Source: Pseudomonadota bacterium
GTDB taxonomy: Bacteria; Pseudomonadota; Alphaproteobacteria; Rhizobiales; Rhizobiaceae
Assembly: GCA_023404095.1 (NCBI GenBank)
Contig: JAEYDD010000028.1
Span: 20,843-84,842 of the forward strand
Length of the DNA: 64,000 nucleotides
Reading direction: 5' to 3'
The notes below the pieces were generated by a model, which was not told the origin of the DNA, made no database searches, and saw only the letters and a list, made by a program, of their open reading frames with translations. Within the stretch, counting starts at the first letter, position 1, and the number at the start of each line of letters is the position of its first letter. This document shows positions 16,874-26,089 of the stretch, piece by piece. Made by a program: the position numbers and the translations under genes.

Positions 16874-17072
16874 CCCTCCTGCTGCGGCTGCCCTCCCTCG
16901 TGTCATCGGATTGAAGAAACAGGCGGGCATTTCGTGCACAGGCCCGGCCTCAGGCGCTTCGCGATCTTTCCGATTTGCGCCTGACGCATTAGGTCTTCGA
17001 ATCCACGCATGTCATTGCCGCAGGACCGCCACGCGGCCTTGCGCGACATGCTCAGGCATTCAGGAAGAGGGA

Positions 17073-17303
17073 ATGGGTGGCATCATGAGCGAGGAAAAGC
17101 CGGAGATCGCCGCCCTTCTGAAGGCGATGGCCGAGAGCCCCCGGCGCGACAACAGCACCTATCACAGGGCGATGGCCGAAGCGCGGCAGGCCTTCGAGGA
17201 CGCCGAGGCGGCCCTGGGCGGGCCGCTGCAGGTGAAGACCAGGACGAAGTTGACCCGCAAAGGCCGCTACGTGGTGAAGTGGACTTTCAGCCGGGCGGAT
17301 TGA
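17073..17303 (+). CDS. Small conserved-looking hypothetical protein
   Basis: A 76-residue, helix-rich, charged protein (EKPEIAALLKAMAESPRRD, then MAEARQAFEDAEAALGG), with a basic C-terminus KTRTKLTRKGRYVVKWTF. AGGAAGAGG stands just ahead of the first ATG at 17073; a second ATG at 17085 is possible, giving 72 residues. No family recognised. It is followed by the end of the minus-strand ddl gene, so it stands alone. Confidence 0.6.
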   Translation: MGGIMSEEKPEIAALLKAMAESPRRDNSTYHRAMAEARQAFEDAEAALGGPLQVKTRTKLTRKGRYVVKWTFSRAD

Positions 17304-17377
17304 GCGTTCACGTATCGTTGCGGCTTGCAACGGCGGGGCGGAACAGCCGGCGCAGCCGCCGCCCCGCGGGTACCGGT

Positions 17378-18457
17378 TCAGGCTGCCGACGTGGCCGCGC
17401 GAGCCAGCCCGTGCGCCACCAGCCTGTCGATCAGTTCGGCATAGCCGACCCCGCTTGCTTCCATCGCCTTGGGGTACATGCTGATGTTGGTGAAGCCGGG
17501 GATGGTGTTGACCTCGTTGACGAGGAAGCCGCCGTCCGGCCTGACGAAGAAATCCACGCGCGCCATGCCATCGCAACCGACCGCGCGAAAGGCTTTGGCC
17601 GCCGTGTCGCGCAGCGCTTTCTCGATGTCCCCGGGCAACTCGGCCGGAACCTTGAGCGCGGCACCGTCAGCATCGATGTATTTCGCGTCATAGGTATAGA
17701 AGCCGTGGCTTTGGGCGGGCACGATCTCCCCTGGGCGGGAGACGAACAGACCGCCCTGCTCGTCCTCCAGAACGCTGCATTCGATCTCGCGGCCGCGGAT
17801 GAACTCCTCCACCAGCAGCTTTGGGTCATGCCGGAAGCCCTCGGCGAGGGCTGCCTCATAATCTGCCTGGCTTTCGACCTTGCTGACCCCGACGGACGAC
17901 CCCTGCCGGGCGGGCTTGACGAAGACCGGAAGGCCAAGCGCGCGCTGGAGCTCCGCGAAGGTCGGGGTCTGGCCTTGAAAGATCGTGACGGAACGGGCGG
18001 CAGGTACGCCCGCCTCGTTCATCAGCCGTTTGGCGATGTCCTTGTCGAGCGCCGCCGCAGAACCGAGGATGCCGCAGCCGACCAGCGGAACGCGCGCCAC
18101 CTCCGCCAGCCCCTGCACCGAGCCGTCCTCGCCGTAAAGACCGTGCAGCACGGGAAAAAGGATATCCGCCTTCGGCAGTTCCGTGGCGGGTCCGGTGGCG
18201 GCTATCGCCAGCATCCGCCCTCGCCCGCCGGGCAGCAGGCAGACCTCGGTGCCGGCGGCCGGCTTTTCCAGTTCACCGTCAGCAAAGCTGCTGAGCAACC
18301 ATTGCCCATCGCGGGTGACGAACACCGGCACCGCGTCATAGCGTGCCGGATCCAGCGCACGCATGACATTGGTGGCGGAGAGCACCGACACGTCATGTTC
18401 CGACGAGCGCCCGCCGAAGAGCACCACGATGCGCAGTCTGGTTGTCGTTCCGGCCAT
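17378..18457 (-). CDS. ddl: D-alanine--D-alanine ligase
   Basis: Ddl joins two D-alanines with ATP for peptidoglycan precursors. The 359-residue protein has the N-terminal LFGGRSSEHDVSVLSATNV, HGLYGEDGSVQGLAEV, the ATP-grasp KPARQGSSVGVSKV, and the metal-binding FLVNEVNTIPGFTNISMYPK. The length fits the longer DdlA class. As alphaproteobacteria usually carry a ddlB in the mur-fts cluster, this may be a second copy. Start ATG at 18457 has GGGGGA upstream. It is a single gene in opposite orientation to its neighbours. Confidence 0.93.
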   Translation of the reverse strand: MAGTTTRLRIVVLFGGRSSEHDVSVLSATNVMRALDPARYDAVPVFVTRDGQWLLSSFADGELEKPAAGTEVCLLPGGRGRMLAIAATGPATELPKADILFPVLHGLYGEDGSVQGLAEVARVPLVGCGILGSAAALDKDIAKRLMNEAGVPAARSVTIFQGQTPTFAELQRALGLPVFVKPARQGSSVGVSKVESQADYEAALAEGFRHDPKLLVEEFIRGREIECSVLEDEQGGLFVSRPGEIVPAQSHGFYTYDAKYIDADGAALKVPAELPGDIEKALRDTAAKAFRAVGCDGMARVDFFVRPDGGFLVNEVNTIPGFTNISMYPKAMEASGVGYAELIDRLVAHGLARAATSAA

Positions 18458-18739
18458 TCTAGTCCCCCATGGGTTATGATCGGTCGCCGCCGTCAGGATG
18501 CCGGCGCGACCGGATCCGGCATCGGATCGATTTGGGGCGAAATTATGCAGCATCCTGAAAGTGTTACGTGTATTGCCCGAAATATCACATCGGCACTGCA
18601 GTCTTTGCCCGGTCACGGGAATCGTTTTCACGTTCTTTGTCTTCGAAAAAGAGCTGCAAGGATCGGCAACGCATTTTCGATTGTGCTAATATTCCCTTGC
18701 GATCGCTGACACAGACGATCGATCTTAGGGGGACTTGCT

Positions 18740-19468
18740 TTGAGGGCACCCTTCGCGCACCTGCCCGCGCTGGGCTGCGCGCTGCTCCTGTCGGCAGCCG
18801 CGCCAATTTCGCGCGCCGGGTCTTGCGTCGATCTCGCTCTGGTGCTCGCCGTTGACGGATCGGGGAGCATCTCGGATGGAGAGTTCGCCTTCCAGCAAGG
18901 CGCGATCTCGGCGGCGCTCCGCGCGCCGGACGTCCGGCGGGCAATGCAGGACGCCGGCATTGTGGCGATTGGCGCAGTGTTCTGGGGTGACGGCGAATTT
19001 CCGGTTCAGGTATTGGGCTGGGATGTTGTGGTGCGCGGGCATGGCGCCGAAGCGCTGGCAAGCCGGATCGAGAACGCGCCGCGGCTGGTGTTCGGCAATA
19101 CCGATATCGGGAACGGAATATGGTCAGCGCTCGACATGATGGACGCGCCCAACATGTGCGCGGTCCGAAGGGTGGTCAACGTCTCGGGCGACGGCATCGA
19201 GACGATCACACGGAAAAGACGACGGGTCGCCTCCCTTCCAGCTGCGCGCGACCGGGCCATGACAATGGGTGTCACTGTAAACGCGCTGACCGTCTCGAGC
19301 GACGTGCCGGACCTTGCGTCCTACTATGCGGGGTCCGTCATTGCCGGCAGGGGTGCCTTCGTCATGGATGTCCGCAGCAACGACGATTTTGCGGCTGCGA
19401 TCAAACGCAAGCTCATCCGGGAAGTATCGCCACAATCCGTGGCCTCGCTTCACGATGGAGCACGGTAG
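18740..19468 (+). CDS. Secreted VWA-domain protein (DUF1194)
   Basis: This 242-residue protein has a signal peptide (LPALGCALLLSAAAPISRAG) and a von Willebrand A-like domain whose metal site begins LAVDGSGSIS at about residue 36, with FGNTDIGNGIWSALDMM and VVNVSGDG as further metal-site motifs. It matches DUF1194 proteins, which are common in rhizobia and of unknown role. The start is TTG with AGGGGGAC upstream; no ATG gives the signal peptide. A 282-bp gap separates it from ddl. Confidence 0.78.
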   Translation: MRAPFAHLPALGCALLLSAAAPISRAGSCVDLALVLAVDGSGSISDGEFAFQQGAISAALRAPDVRRAMQDAGIVAIGAVFWGDGEFPVQVLGWDVVVRGHGAEALASRIENAPRLVFGNTDIGNGIWSALDMMDAPNMCAVRRVVNVSGDGIETITRKRRRVASLPAARDRAMTMGVTVNALTVSSDVPDLASYYAGSVIAGRGAFVMDVRSNDDFAAAIKRKLIREVSPQSVASLHDGAR

Positions 19469-19555
19469 CGGCAGCGGCATGTCTGCCGTCCTCCCAAAAT
19501 AGAGCGCATGCCGCCCGAAGATGAACTCGAGGGCATGCGCGTGGGACTGCACCGG

Positions 19556-19636
19556 TCAGAAATAGAAGTACCAGAGCAGGAGAACGATAAAGAGCGGAAC
19601 GCCCATCAGCCACAGGATCAGTGCACGGACCATCAT
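19556..19636 (-). CDS. 26-residue single-helix membrane protein
   Basis: A very short gene: MMVRALILWLMGVPLF, then IVLLLWYFYF, stop. It is preceded by a strong ribosome site, GGAGGAA, at the right spacing. The peptide is one hydrophobic helix with a GVP kink. Similar tiny proteins recur in proteobacteria as far as I recall. It is convergent with the VWA gene. Function unknown. Confidence 0.7.
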   Translation of the reverse strand: MMVRALILWLMGVPLFIVLLLWYFYF

Positions 19637-19717
19637 TTCCTCCATCTGCAAAATTCCGTTGCTTGGAGAATGTCCGGCCAGCGCCTTTGTTCCGTCCTGC
19701 CCATCCGCCCCAACGAG

Positions 19718-19747
19718 AAAGCCCCGCGCCTTGGGCGCGGGGCTTTT
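19718..19747. terminator. Bidirectional terminator
   Basis: AAAGCCCCGCGCC (19718-19730) pairs with GGCGCGGGGCTTT (19734-19746), loop TTG, with T-runs on both strands. It can stop the type I secretion operon coming from the right and plus-strand transcripts from the left. Confidence 0.85.
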
Positions 19748-19773
19748 CGATCTGCGGCCGCGGCGGGGGCGGA

Positions 19774-21069
19774 CTACCGTTCCCGGAAGGCCTTGGCGAA
19801 ATAGTCGCCGAGCGGCTTGATCAGATACTCCAGCGGCGAGCGCTCGGAGGTCTGAATGAACGTCTCTACCGGCATGCCGGGGATGACGTGGTTGTCACCA
19901 AGCTTCAGCATCTCGCCGGAATCGGGCTTGATTTCGGCCTGATAATAGGTCGCGCCGGTGCGCTGGTCCTGCAGGACGTCCGCGGCAACCTTGGTGACAT
20001 GGCCAAAGATTTCCGGCGTCGAGCGGTGGTCAAAGGCACCGAAGCGGATATGGGCCACCTGGCCCACATGGACCTGGTCGATCTGCGTCGGCGAAATCTG
20101 CGTCTTGATGATGAGGTCGTTTTCCTGCGGAATGATGTAGAGCAGCGGATCGGCCGGCTTGATGACCGACTTCAGCGCATGCACCTGCATGCCGAGGATG
20201 ACGCCCGGAACCGGTGCGGTGATGTCCATGCGGCTCAGCGTTTCGAGCTTGGCAGTGCGGTTTTCCTTGAGCTCGGCGATCTTCGCCTCGATCTCGCGCA
20301 ACGAGGTCGTGGCCTCCTCGCGCATGTCGGAATCGATATTGAGAATGGCGAGCTCGATTTCGGCGACCTTGCCGGCGTTTTCCGCGATGCTGGATTTCGC
20401 CTGGCTGATCGTACCGGCGATATCGGCTTCCTCGCGTTGCAGCTGAAGCACGCGACTGGCATTGGTGAGGGACTTCTGCAGAAGCTTGTTCTGGGCTTCG
20501 AGTTCCTGCTCGATCAGTTTCAGCTGCGTTTCCAGCGCGGCGATGCGGCTGTCCAGGCCCTCGTTCTGCTTGGCGATCTGCTTCTTCTTCTCGCCGAGCT
20601 GGCCGATCTTCTTCTCGCGGGTTTCCCGGCGCGCTTCCATCAGGCGCGTCTGTCCGTCGACGATCTCCTGGACCTCGGGGTCGGTCTTCGCCCGTTCGAT
20701 TAGTTCGGGATCGAAGCGGATTTCCGTCTTGTCGTCCTGTTCTGCCATCAGGCGCGCTGCCGTGCCCATCAGGCTGAACAGCTGGCTTTCGATGACGGCG
20801 AGTTCCGACCGGTCAAACGTGTCGTCGAGGCGCATCAGCACGTCGCCGGCCTTGACCGTGTCGCCTTCCCGCACATTGATCTTGCCGACGACGCCGCCGG
20901 TCAGGTGCTGCACGACCTGGCGGTTGCTCGCCACTTCGATGATGCCGCTGGCGACGACGGCGCCGTTGATCCGGGTCAGGGCCGCCCATGCCCCCATGCC
21001 GCCCAGCAGCAGGAAGACCGTGCAATAGCCTATGAGAGCATAGCTCCTACCGCTCCATTTCTTGTTCAT
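19774..21069 (-). CDS. HlyD/PrsE-type membrane-fusion protein of a type I secretion system
   Basis: The 431-residue adaptor spans the periplasm to link the ABC exporter with an outer-membrane channel. It has an N-terminal membrane helix (GYCTVFLLLGGMGAWAAL), a biotinyl-lipoyl half VVGKINVREGDTVKAGDVL (about residue 60), long coiled coils (130-270), and a C-terminal VQTFIQTSERS-like segment (here VETFIQTSERSPLEYLIKPL) typical of type I adaptors. It lies 39 bases after the ATPase gene on the same strand. The likely cargo is the RTX protein at 24090. Confidence 0.9.
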   Translation of the reverse strand: MNKKWSGRSYALIGYCTVFLLLGGMGAWAALTRINGAVVASGIIEVASNRQVVQHLTGGVVGKINVREGDTVKAGDVLMRLDDTFDRSELAVIESQLFSLMGTAARLMAEQDDKTEIRFDPELIERAKTDPEVQEIVDGQTRLMEARRETREKKIGQLGEKKKQIAKQNEGLDSRIAALETQLKLIEQELEAQNKLLQKSLTNASRVLQLQREEADIAGTISQAKSSIAENAGKVAEIELAILNIDSDMREEATTSLREIEAKIAELKENRTAKLETLSRMDITAPVPGVILGMQVHALKSVIKPADPLLYIIPQENDLIIKTQISPTQIDQVHVGQVAHIRFGAFDHRSTPEIFGHVTKVAADVLQDQRTGATYYQAEIKPDSGEMLKLGDNHVIPGMPVETFIQTSERSPLEYLIKPLGDYFAKAFRER

Positions 21070-21108
21070 GGTGTCGAATTCCTGTTCTGTGTCGCGCGCT
21101 GAAGCGTC

Positions 21109-22848
21109 TTACTTATTGCTGCCGCCGGTGCCGGTGCCCTGAACGACCTGCGCATGATTGCGAAGATGCGCGCGCAGGACTTCGTCGCGCGGGCCGAATG
21201 CCAGGCGCTGGCCGTTTTCGAGGATCAGGATCAGATCGCATTCCTCGATCGCGGCCGGGCGGTGCGCCATGATGACGACCGACTTGCCTTCCGCCTTCAG
21301 GTTGCGGATGGCGAGGTTGACCGCCAGGGAGCCTTCGGCGTCGAGGTTGGAATTCGGCTCATCCAGAACCACGAGAACCGGATCGCCATAAAGGGCGCGG
21401 GCAAGGCCGATGCGCTGCTTCTGGCCGCCCGAGAGGCGGGCGCCGGTTGCCGGCAGGCGCGTGTCGTAGCCATCCGGAAGGCGGAGGATCATGTCGTGCG
21501 CGCCGGCCTTCTTGGCCGCCGCCACCACCTTTTCGGCGTCCGGGTTGATCTCCATGCGGGCAATGTTCTCGGCAACCGTGCCCTCGAACAGGACGACGTC
21601 CTGCGGCAGGTAGCCGACATGCTCGGCGAGCCCGTCATAGCCATACTGTTCGAGCGAGGCCCCGTCGAGGCGGGCGCTGCCGCCAGCCGGCGGCCAGATG
21701 CCCGTCAGGATGCGGGCGAGCGTCGACTTGCCCGACGCGCTCTGGCCGATGACGCCCAGCGCCTGGCCCGGACCGAGCTCGAGGCTGAGCATGCGCAGGG
21801 TCGCGACCTTCTCGCCCGGCGGGATCGCCGTCACCTGATTGACCTCAAGGATCGCCCGCGGCTTGGGCAGCGCCGTGCGGCCTTCTTCCTCCGGCACCTT
21901 GGCCAGGAGATCGGAGAGCTGCTTCCAGCCCTGAAAGGCGCGCTGGACCAGCGCCCACTGGCCGATGGCGCCTTCGATCGGGGCGAGCGCACGGCCGATG
22001 ATGATCGAGCTTGCGATCATCGCGCCGGCGGTGATCTGGTTCTGCAGCACGAGATAGGCACCGAGTGCCAGGATCGCCGACTGCAGGAAGACGCGGAACG
22101 TCTTGGAGGAAATGGCGTAGAAGCCGTTGCTGTCGCTGTAGCGGATATTGGCCTCGAGCGCGCGGTCGCGGAGCATCTGCCAGCGGTGGCCGACGGAGCG
22201 GCGCATGCCGAGCGCGCGGACGGTGTCGCTCTCCTTCTGCAGCGTCTGGGTCATCTCGTCGCTCTGGCGGCCCGACACCATGGCGCGTTCCTGGTCGCCC
22301 TTGGTGCCGTTCTGGTTCAGCCATGTGAGCGTGATGAGGATCAGCCCGCCGACAACGCCGAGCAGGCCCATCCACGGATGGAACATGAAGATCACGAACA
22401 GGAAGAACGGCGTCCAGGGGATGTCGAAGACGGTGAAGACGGCGGGCGAGGACAGCACCTTCTGGATCGCGTCCAGGTCGCGCATGCCCGTCAGCGTCGA
22501 AATCCCGCGCGAATGCAGGGTCGTGCGGTCTAGAACGGCGTTGAACACGCGCTTGTCGAAGCGGGCCTGGAACTTCGCGCCGACGCGGGCGGCCAGACGG
22601 CTGCGGATATGGTCGAGCACGCCCATGATGGCGAACAGGCCGACGATGAGACCGGTCAGGGCCACCAGCGTCGCCTCCGAGCGCGAGGCAAGCACCCGGT
22701 CGTAGATCTGGAGCATGAACAACGGCCCGGTCAGGACCAGCAGGTTGACGAAGAAGCTGAAAAGCCCCATCGCCCAGAAGGCTTGCTTGCTATCCTTCAG
22801 CGCGGCGCGCAACTCGTCCGCACCGCCATTGCCAGCAGAAATTGCCAC
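21109..22848 (-). CDS. Type I secretion ABC transporter (PrtD/PrsD-like)
   Basis: The 579-residue half-transporter has an N-terminal membrane domain with about six helices and a C-terminal ATPase: Walker A GQSASGKSTLAR, signature LSGGQKQRIGLARAL, and Walker B VLVVLDEPNSNLD. It lacks a C39 peptidase domain, as expected for exporters of RTX proteins with a C-terminal signal. The start is GTG at 22848 with GAAGAGGA upstream. It is the first gene of a two-gene unit with the adaptor; no outer-membrane partner is present, so a TolC encoded elsewhere is likely. Confidence 0.92.
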   Translation of the reverse strand: MAISAGNGGADELRAALKDSKQAFWAMGLFSFFVNLLVLTGPLFMLQIYDRVLASRSEATLVALTGLIVGLFAIMGVLDHIRSRLAARVGAKFQARFDKRVFNAVLDRTTLHSRGISTLTGMRDLDAIQKVLSSPAVFTVFDIPWTPFFLFVIFMFHPWMGLLGVVGGLILITLTWLNQNGTKGDQERAMVSGRQSDEMTQTLQKESDTVRALGMRRSVGHRWQMLRDRALEANIRYSDSNGFYAISSKTFRVFLQSAILALGAYLVLQNQITAGAMIASSIIIGRALAPIEGAIGQWALVQRAFQGWKQLSDLLAKVPEEEGRTALPKPRAILEVNQVTAIPPGEKVATLRMLSLELGPGQALGVIGQSASGKSTLARILTGIWPPAGGSARLDGASLEQYGYDGLAEHVGYLPQDVVLFEGTVAENIARMEINPDAEKVVAAAKKAGAHDMILRLPDGYDTRLPATGARLSGGQKQRIGLARALYGDPVLVVLDEPNSNLDAEGSLAVNLAIRNLKAEGKSVVIMAHRPAAIEECDLILILENGQRLAFGPRDEVLRAHLRNHAQVVQGTGTGGSNK

Positions 22849-22942
22849 GGTCTGTCCTCTTCACCGATTTTCGGTTTCGCAACAAATACGAAAAACCCGC
22901 CACATGGGTCCGCACTTTTAGCGCGCGGACGCGGCAGGCATG

Positions 22943-22963
22943 TCGTCTCAAAGTTAAAGACGA
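22943..22963. promoter_or_regulatory. Inverted repeat upstream of the secretion operon
   Basis: Arms TCGTCT (22943-22948) and AGACGA (22958-22963) are separated by nine bases, in the AT-rich 220-bp gap upstream of the minus-strand ABC gene. A regulator site is possible. No clear promoter boxes were assigned. Confidence 0.35.
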
Positions 22964-23068
22964 TATACGACCCGTTCTATTCGCAAATCAATAGTACAAA
23001 ATGGCAGCAAATGGACATTTTAGCGACATCTAAAGCAAAATTCTACCATGTCGTTCAATCCGGGGCGA

Positions 23069-23617
23069 CTAAACCTGCTGCCCCCGCCGCTCACCGGCTT
23101 CCCCGGCAGTCGCGTTCATCTCGTCCGGTTTCGGTTCGCTCGCGGCCGCGCCCTCACCCGCAGAAAGGCGCCCGAGCAGGTTGAGAACGATGAGGCATGC
23201 CATTGCAGAAAAAGCAGCGACAGCCCAGTAGCCGAGCCCCACCGACAGGCCTACCGCGCCGCAGAGCCACATGCTCGCCCCGGTAGTGAGGTTGCGAACC
23301 TTGCCGCCGGAGAAGATGATCATGCCGGCCGCCAGGAAGGCGACGCCGGACGTCACCGCCTCGACCACGCGCAGCGGATCGATGCGTACCTCCGGCTCGC
23401 CCAGATGCGCAAGATGAACCATCTCGATGGAAATGACGGCAAAGACTGCCGCGGCGAGACTGACGAGGATATGCGTCCGCAGGCCGGCCGGATGATTGCG
23501 GTATTCGCGTTCGAACCCGATCAGCGCTCCCAGAATCACGGCGCCGAGAAGCCTGGCGAAGATGACTGCCATCGGAAGCTCGGTCGGCATTAGGATATCG
23601 TCGAGGACCTGTTGCAT
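23069..23617 (-). CDS. MgtC/SapB-family membrane protein
   Basis: The 182-residue protein has about five membrane helices and the MgtC hallmark ARLLGAVILGALIGFEREYR near residue 20, then PAGLRTHILVSLAAAVF and AAGMIIFSGGKVRNLTTGASMWLCGAVGL. MgtC proteins aid survival in low magnesium and bind ATP synthase in pathogens; in rhizobia the role is unclear. The start at 23617 is chosen to match family length; an ATG at 23590 is possible. A single gene between the secretion unit and tRNA-Pro. Confidence 0.85.
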   Translation of the reverse strand: MQQVLDDILMPTELPMAVIFARLLGAVILGALIGFEREYRNHPAGLRTHILVSLAAAVFAVISIEMVHLAHLGEPEVRIDPLRVVEAVTSGVAFLAAGMIIFSGGKVRNLTTGASMWLCGAVGLSVGLGYWAVAAFSAMACLIVLNLLGRLSAGEGAAASEPKPDEMNATAGEAGERRGQQV

Positions 23618-23768
23618 GGAGCAAGGAACGCGCCGCCGGCTGCGAAGTTCCGGCGGTCCCGCGCGTGGGCAGCTGCGCCATACTGTGGACGACGATCCGC
23701 GCTGCATTTTTTTGTCTTTTTCCGCTTGTGGAAAGGAAAAGCCTGTTCTATACGGACGCCGCTGGTCA

Positions 23769-23845
23769 CGGAGTGTAGCGCAGCCTGGTAGCGCACCTCG
23801 TTCGGGACGAGGGGGTCGAGTGTTCGAATCACTCCACTCCGACCA
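23769..23845 (+). tRNA. tRNA-Pro (anticodon CGG)
   Basis: The 77-base sequence folds as a full cloverleaf: acceptor CGGAGTG/CACTCCG, D arm GCGC/GCGC, anticodon stem CCTCG/CGAGG around loop TTCGGGA (anticodon CGG), T arm GAGTG/CACTC with TTCGAAT, and encoded CCA. It reads proline codon CCG. Confidence 0.95.
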
Positions 23846-24017
23846 GATATTGCTTTCCCGAAGCAGGCCCGATTAGCCAAGCCCTCCTCCTACAAGCAAA
23901 TCCATGCCGCTCGGGAAATGCGATCGCAGCCTGTACGCATGCGTCGCCGCACGGTCGCACGCTGACATATACACGCCCCAACCACTGCAACTTCTCCCCC
24001 TTGAGCGGTTTTGTTGC

Positions 24018-24045
24018 TTGACACTCTAAACCCTGCATTGCAATT
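24018..24045 (+). promoter_or_regulatory. Possible promoter of the RTX gene
   Basis: A perfect -35 box TTGACA (24018-24023) is followed after 16 bases by GCAATT (24040-24045), a weak -10. A hairpin GGCTGC-acttaa-GCAGCC (24054-24071) then lies in the leader before the start at 24090. Confidence 0.35.
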
Positions 24046-24089
24046 GTCCTTGCGGCTGCACTTAAGCAGCCTCTCACTTTAGGGGCAGG

Positions 24090-25868
24090 GTGAAGATGTC
24101 TATTGCAGCAAATAGTTTTGATGATCTTCAAGCATCTGGATTTGGCTCGTCATATGACGCAATAGCTGCGTCGCTTGTCGCTACGATGTTTGGCGGATCA
24201 AGCGGAATATCCAATGTTGTCTTTGCAGGTTCAGGCGGCGCTGCGTTCTCCGTCGAGAATTTCACGGTCAACGGCGCGTTTTCCCGTAAAGGCGGAATCC
24301 TAATTTCATCCGGCGGACTGCCCGGCGATTCCAATACTAGCGGCAGCCATACCGTGGCCAATGGCACGGATGGCGACGCCGACCTCACCGCGGTTGCGAA
24401 AGATGCCTTTCCCAATGCAGGATCGACGCGCGACGCCGTTACCCTTTCTTTCGACTACACCAATAGCAATCCGTCCATCGACACACTGCAATTCTCGTTC
24501 GTGTTCGGATCGGACGAATTCCCGGAGTGGTCGGATTCGTCATACGTCGACGTGGCGGCTGTCTTCGTCAACGGCAATAACGAAGCACTGTTCAACAATG
24601 CCGCCGACCAGCCGCTGAGCGTCACAGGCAAGAACCTCGACCTCGGCAACTTCATCGACAATACCGCCGGCGGCTACGACATCCAATGGGACGGGTTCAG
24701 CAAGGTCCTGACTGTGCGGGCCGCGATCAAGCAGGGCGTCAATCACATCAAAATCGGAATCGCCGACACCGGCGACAGCAACTATGACTCCGGCCTCTAC
24801 ATCACCGGCGTCAAGCTCAGCGGTGACGGGGGAACGGGCGGCGGCACGCTTGTCGTCGTCGATGCACCCGACGGCGGCGGCACCGTTGAAGGCACGATTG
24901 CTCCGGAAGAGATCAATCTCGGCGCTGGAAAGTTCACTGTCAGCGGGACCGCATCCGACCTGAACGGCGACGTCCTGACCGGTTTCAACAAGGGCGACAC
25001 GCTTGTTCTTCAGGATCAGAAGCTGTCGAAGAAGGATATCAAGGTCACCTACGGCTCGCTCATCCTGGATATCGACACCAACGGCGATGGCAAATCGGAC
25101 ACCAAGATCACCTTGGCCGGCGACTTCAAAGGCAAGAATGTCGATGTCAGCAATGTCGGCAAGAACAGCCAGATCGTGGTTATCGACGGAGCCACCAACG
25201 GCAATGACAAGCTGAATGGCACGGCCGGCAAAGATACGCTGAAGGGCGTGGGTGGAAACGACGTCATCAAGGGGCTGGGCGGTAACGACAAGCTTTATGG
25301 CGGCAGCGGCAAGGACAAGCTCTACGGCAACGCGGGCGACGACACACTTTACGGTGGCAGCGGAGACGACAAGCTTTACGGCGGCAGCGGCGACGACAAG
25401 CTCTACGGCGGCAGCGGCAACGACCGGCTTGAAGGCGGCGGAGGCAAGGATTTTCTCAGCGGCAGTACCGGCAAGGATAAACTCTACGGCGGCGGCGGCA
25501 ACGACACACTTTATGGCGGCAAGGGCGCCGATACGCTCTACGGCGGCAATGGCAAGGACGTCTTCGTGTTCAAGGCGCTCTCGGACTCCACGGTGAAGAG
25601 CTCCGGCCGCGACAAGATCGCCGACTTCTCCAGCGGCGGCGATCGCATCAACATCAAGGCTATTGATGCGAACACAAAAGTGTCGGGCAACCAGTCGTTC
25701 GACTTTATCGGCAACGAGAAGTTCCACGGCGAGGCCGGCGAGTTGCGCTATGGGAAAAAGGGCGGCGACACCTTCGTCTATGCAGACGTCAACGGCGACA
25801 GGAAGGCGGATTTTGCCTTGCAGATCGACAAGCTTGTCGACCTGGACAAGGGAGATTTCCTCCTCTGA
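24090..25868 (+). CDS. Secreted RTX protein with choice-of-anchor-L domain
   Basis: This 592-residue acidic protein has two parts. Residues 30-250 form a choice-of-anchor-L domain (ISNVVFAGSGGAAFSVENF; LQFSFVFGSDEFPEWSDSSY; VAAVFVNG), a beta module found in surface and secreted proteins. Residues 370-495 hold about 13 calcium-binding RTX nonapeptides of the form GGSGDDKLY. There is no N-terminal signal peptide; the C-terminus ends DFLL, an acidic residue then hydrophobics, as in type I secretion signals. The start is GTG (24090), or ATG at 24096. The exporter pair lies 1.2 kb away on the other strand. Adhesin or matrix role inferred. Confidence 0.85.
   Translation: MKMSIAANSFDDLQASGFGSSYDAIAASLVATMFGGSSGISNVVFAGSGGAAFSVENFTVNGAFSRKGGILISSGGLPGDSNTSGSHTVANGTDGDADLTAVAKDAFPNAGSTRDAVTLSFDYTNSNPSIDTLQFSFVFGSDEFPEWSDSSYVDVAAVFVNGNNEALFNNAADQPLSVTGKNLDLGNFIDNTAGGYDIQWDGFSKVLTVRAAIKQGVNHIKIGIADTGDSNYDSGLYITGVKLSGDGGTGGGTLVVVDAPDGGGTVEGTIAPEEINLGAGKFTVSGTASDLNGDVLTGFNKGDTLVLQDQKLSKKDIKVTYGSLILDIDTNGDGKSDTKITLAGDFKGKNVDVSNVGKNSQIVVIDGATNGNDKLNGTAGKDTLKGVGGNDVIKGLGGNDKLYGGSGKDKLYGNAGDDTLYGGSGDDKLYGGSGDDKLYGGSGNDRLEGGGGKDFLSGSTGKDKLYGGGGNDTLYGGKGADTLYGGNGKDVFVFKALSDSTVKSSGRDKIADFSSGGDRINIKAIDANTKVSGNQSFDFIGNEKFHGEAGELRYGKKGGDTFVYADVNGDRKADFALQIDKLVDLDKGDFLL
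25197..25563 (+). repeat. RTX nonapeptide-coding tandem repeats
   Basis: About thirteen 27-bp units encoding GGxGxDxLY, many close to identical at DNA level (GGCGGCAGCGGCGACGACAA core). Such arrays can gain or lose units by slippage. They bind calcium and fold outside the cell. Confidence 0.85.
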
Positions 25869-25898
25869 GCAGGCCTCCGCACCCTGAAATGAGACAAG

Positions 25899-25925
25899 GG
25901 GGAGCGTGGTAACGCTCCCCTTTTT
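25899..25925 (+). terminator. Terminator after the RTX gene
   Basis: GGGGAGCGT (25899-25907) pairs with ACGCTCCCC (25912-25920), loop GGTA, then TTTTT. Confidence 0.9.
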
Positions 25926-26089
25926 CGTTGCCAAACCCCACGCCGAGAGGGCAAAGCCGTTCTGGAAAGGCACACCCTTCCTGCGCCTGGGGCGCCTTTC
26001 CCGGCTGTATCTTCGGTGACATCTCAACCGGTCCGTGCCGTGCACTTTGCTCCCGTACATCGACGCAACCTGCATCAAGGGGACAAGAC

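Noticed and set aside
24096..24100. ATG at 24096 as the RTX start instead of GTG at 24090
   Set aside because: Both are possible; GTG was kept because the GGGGCAGG ribosome site is too close to neither, and the two residues do not change the protein.
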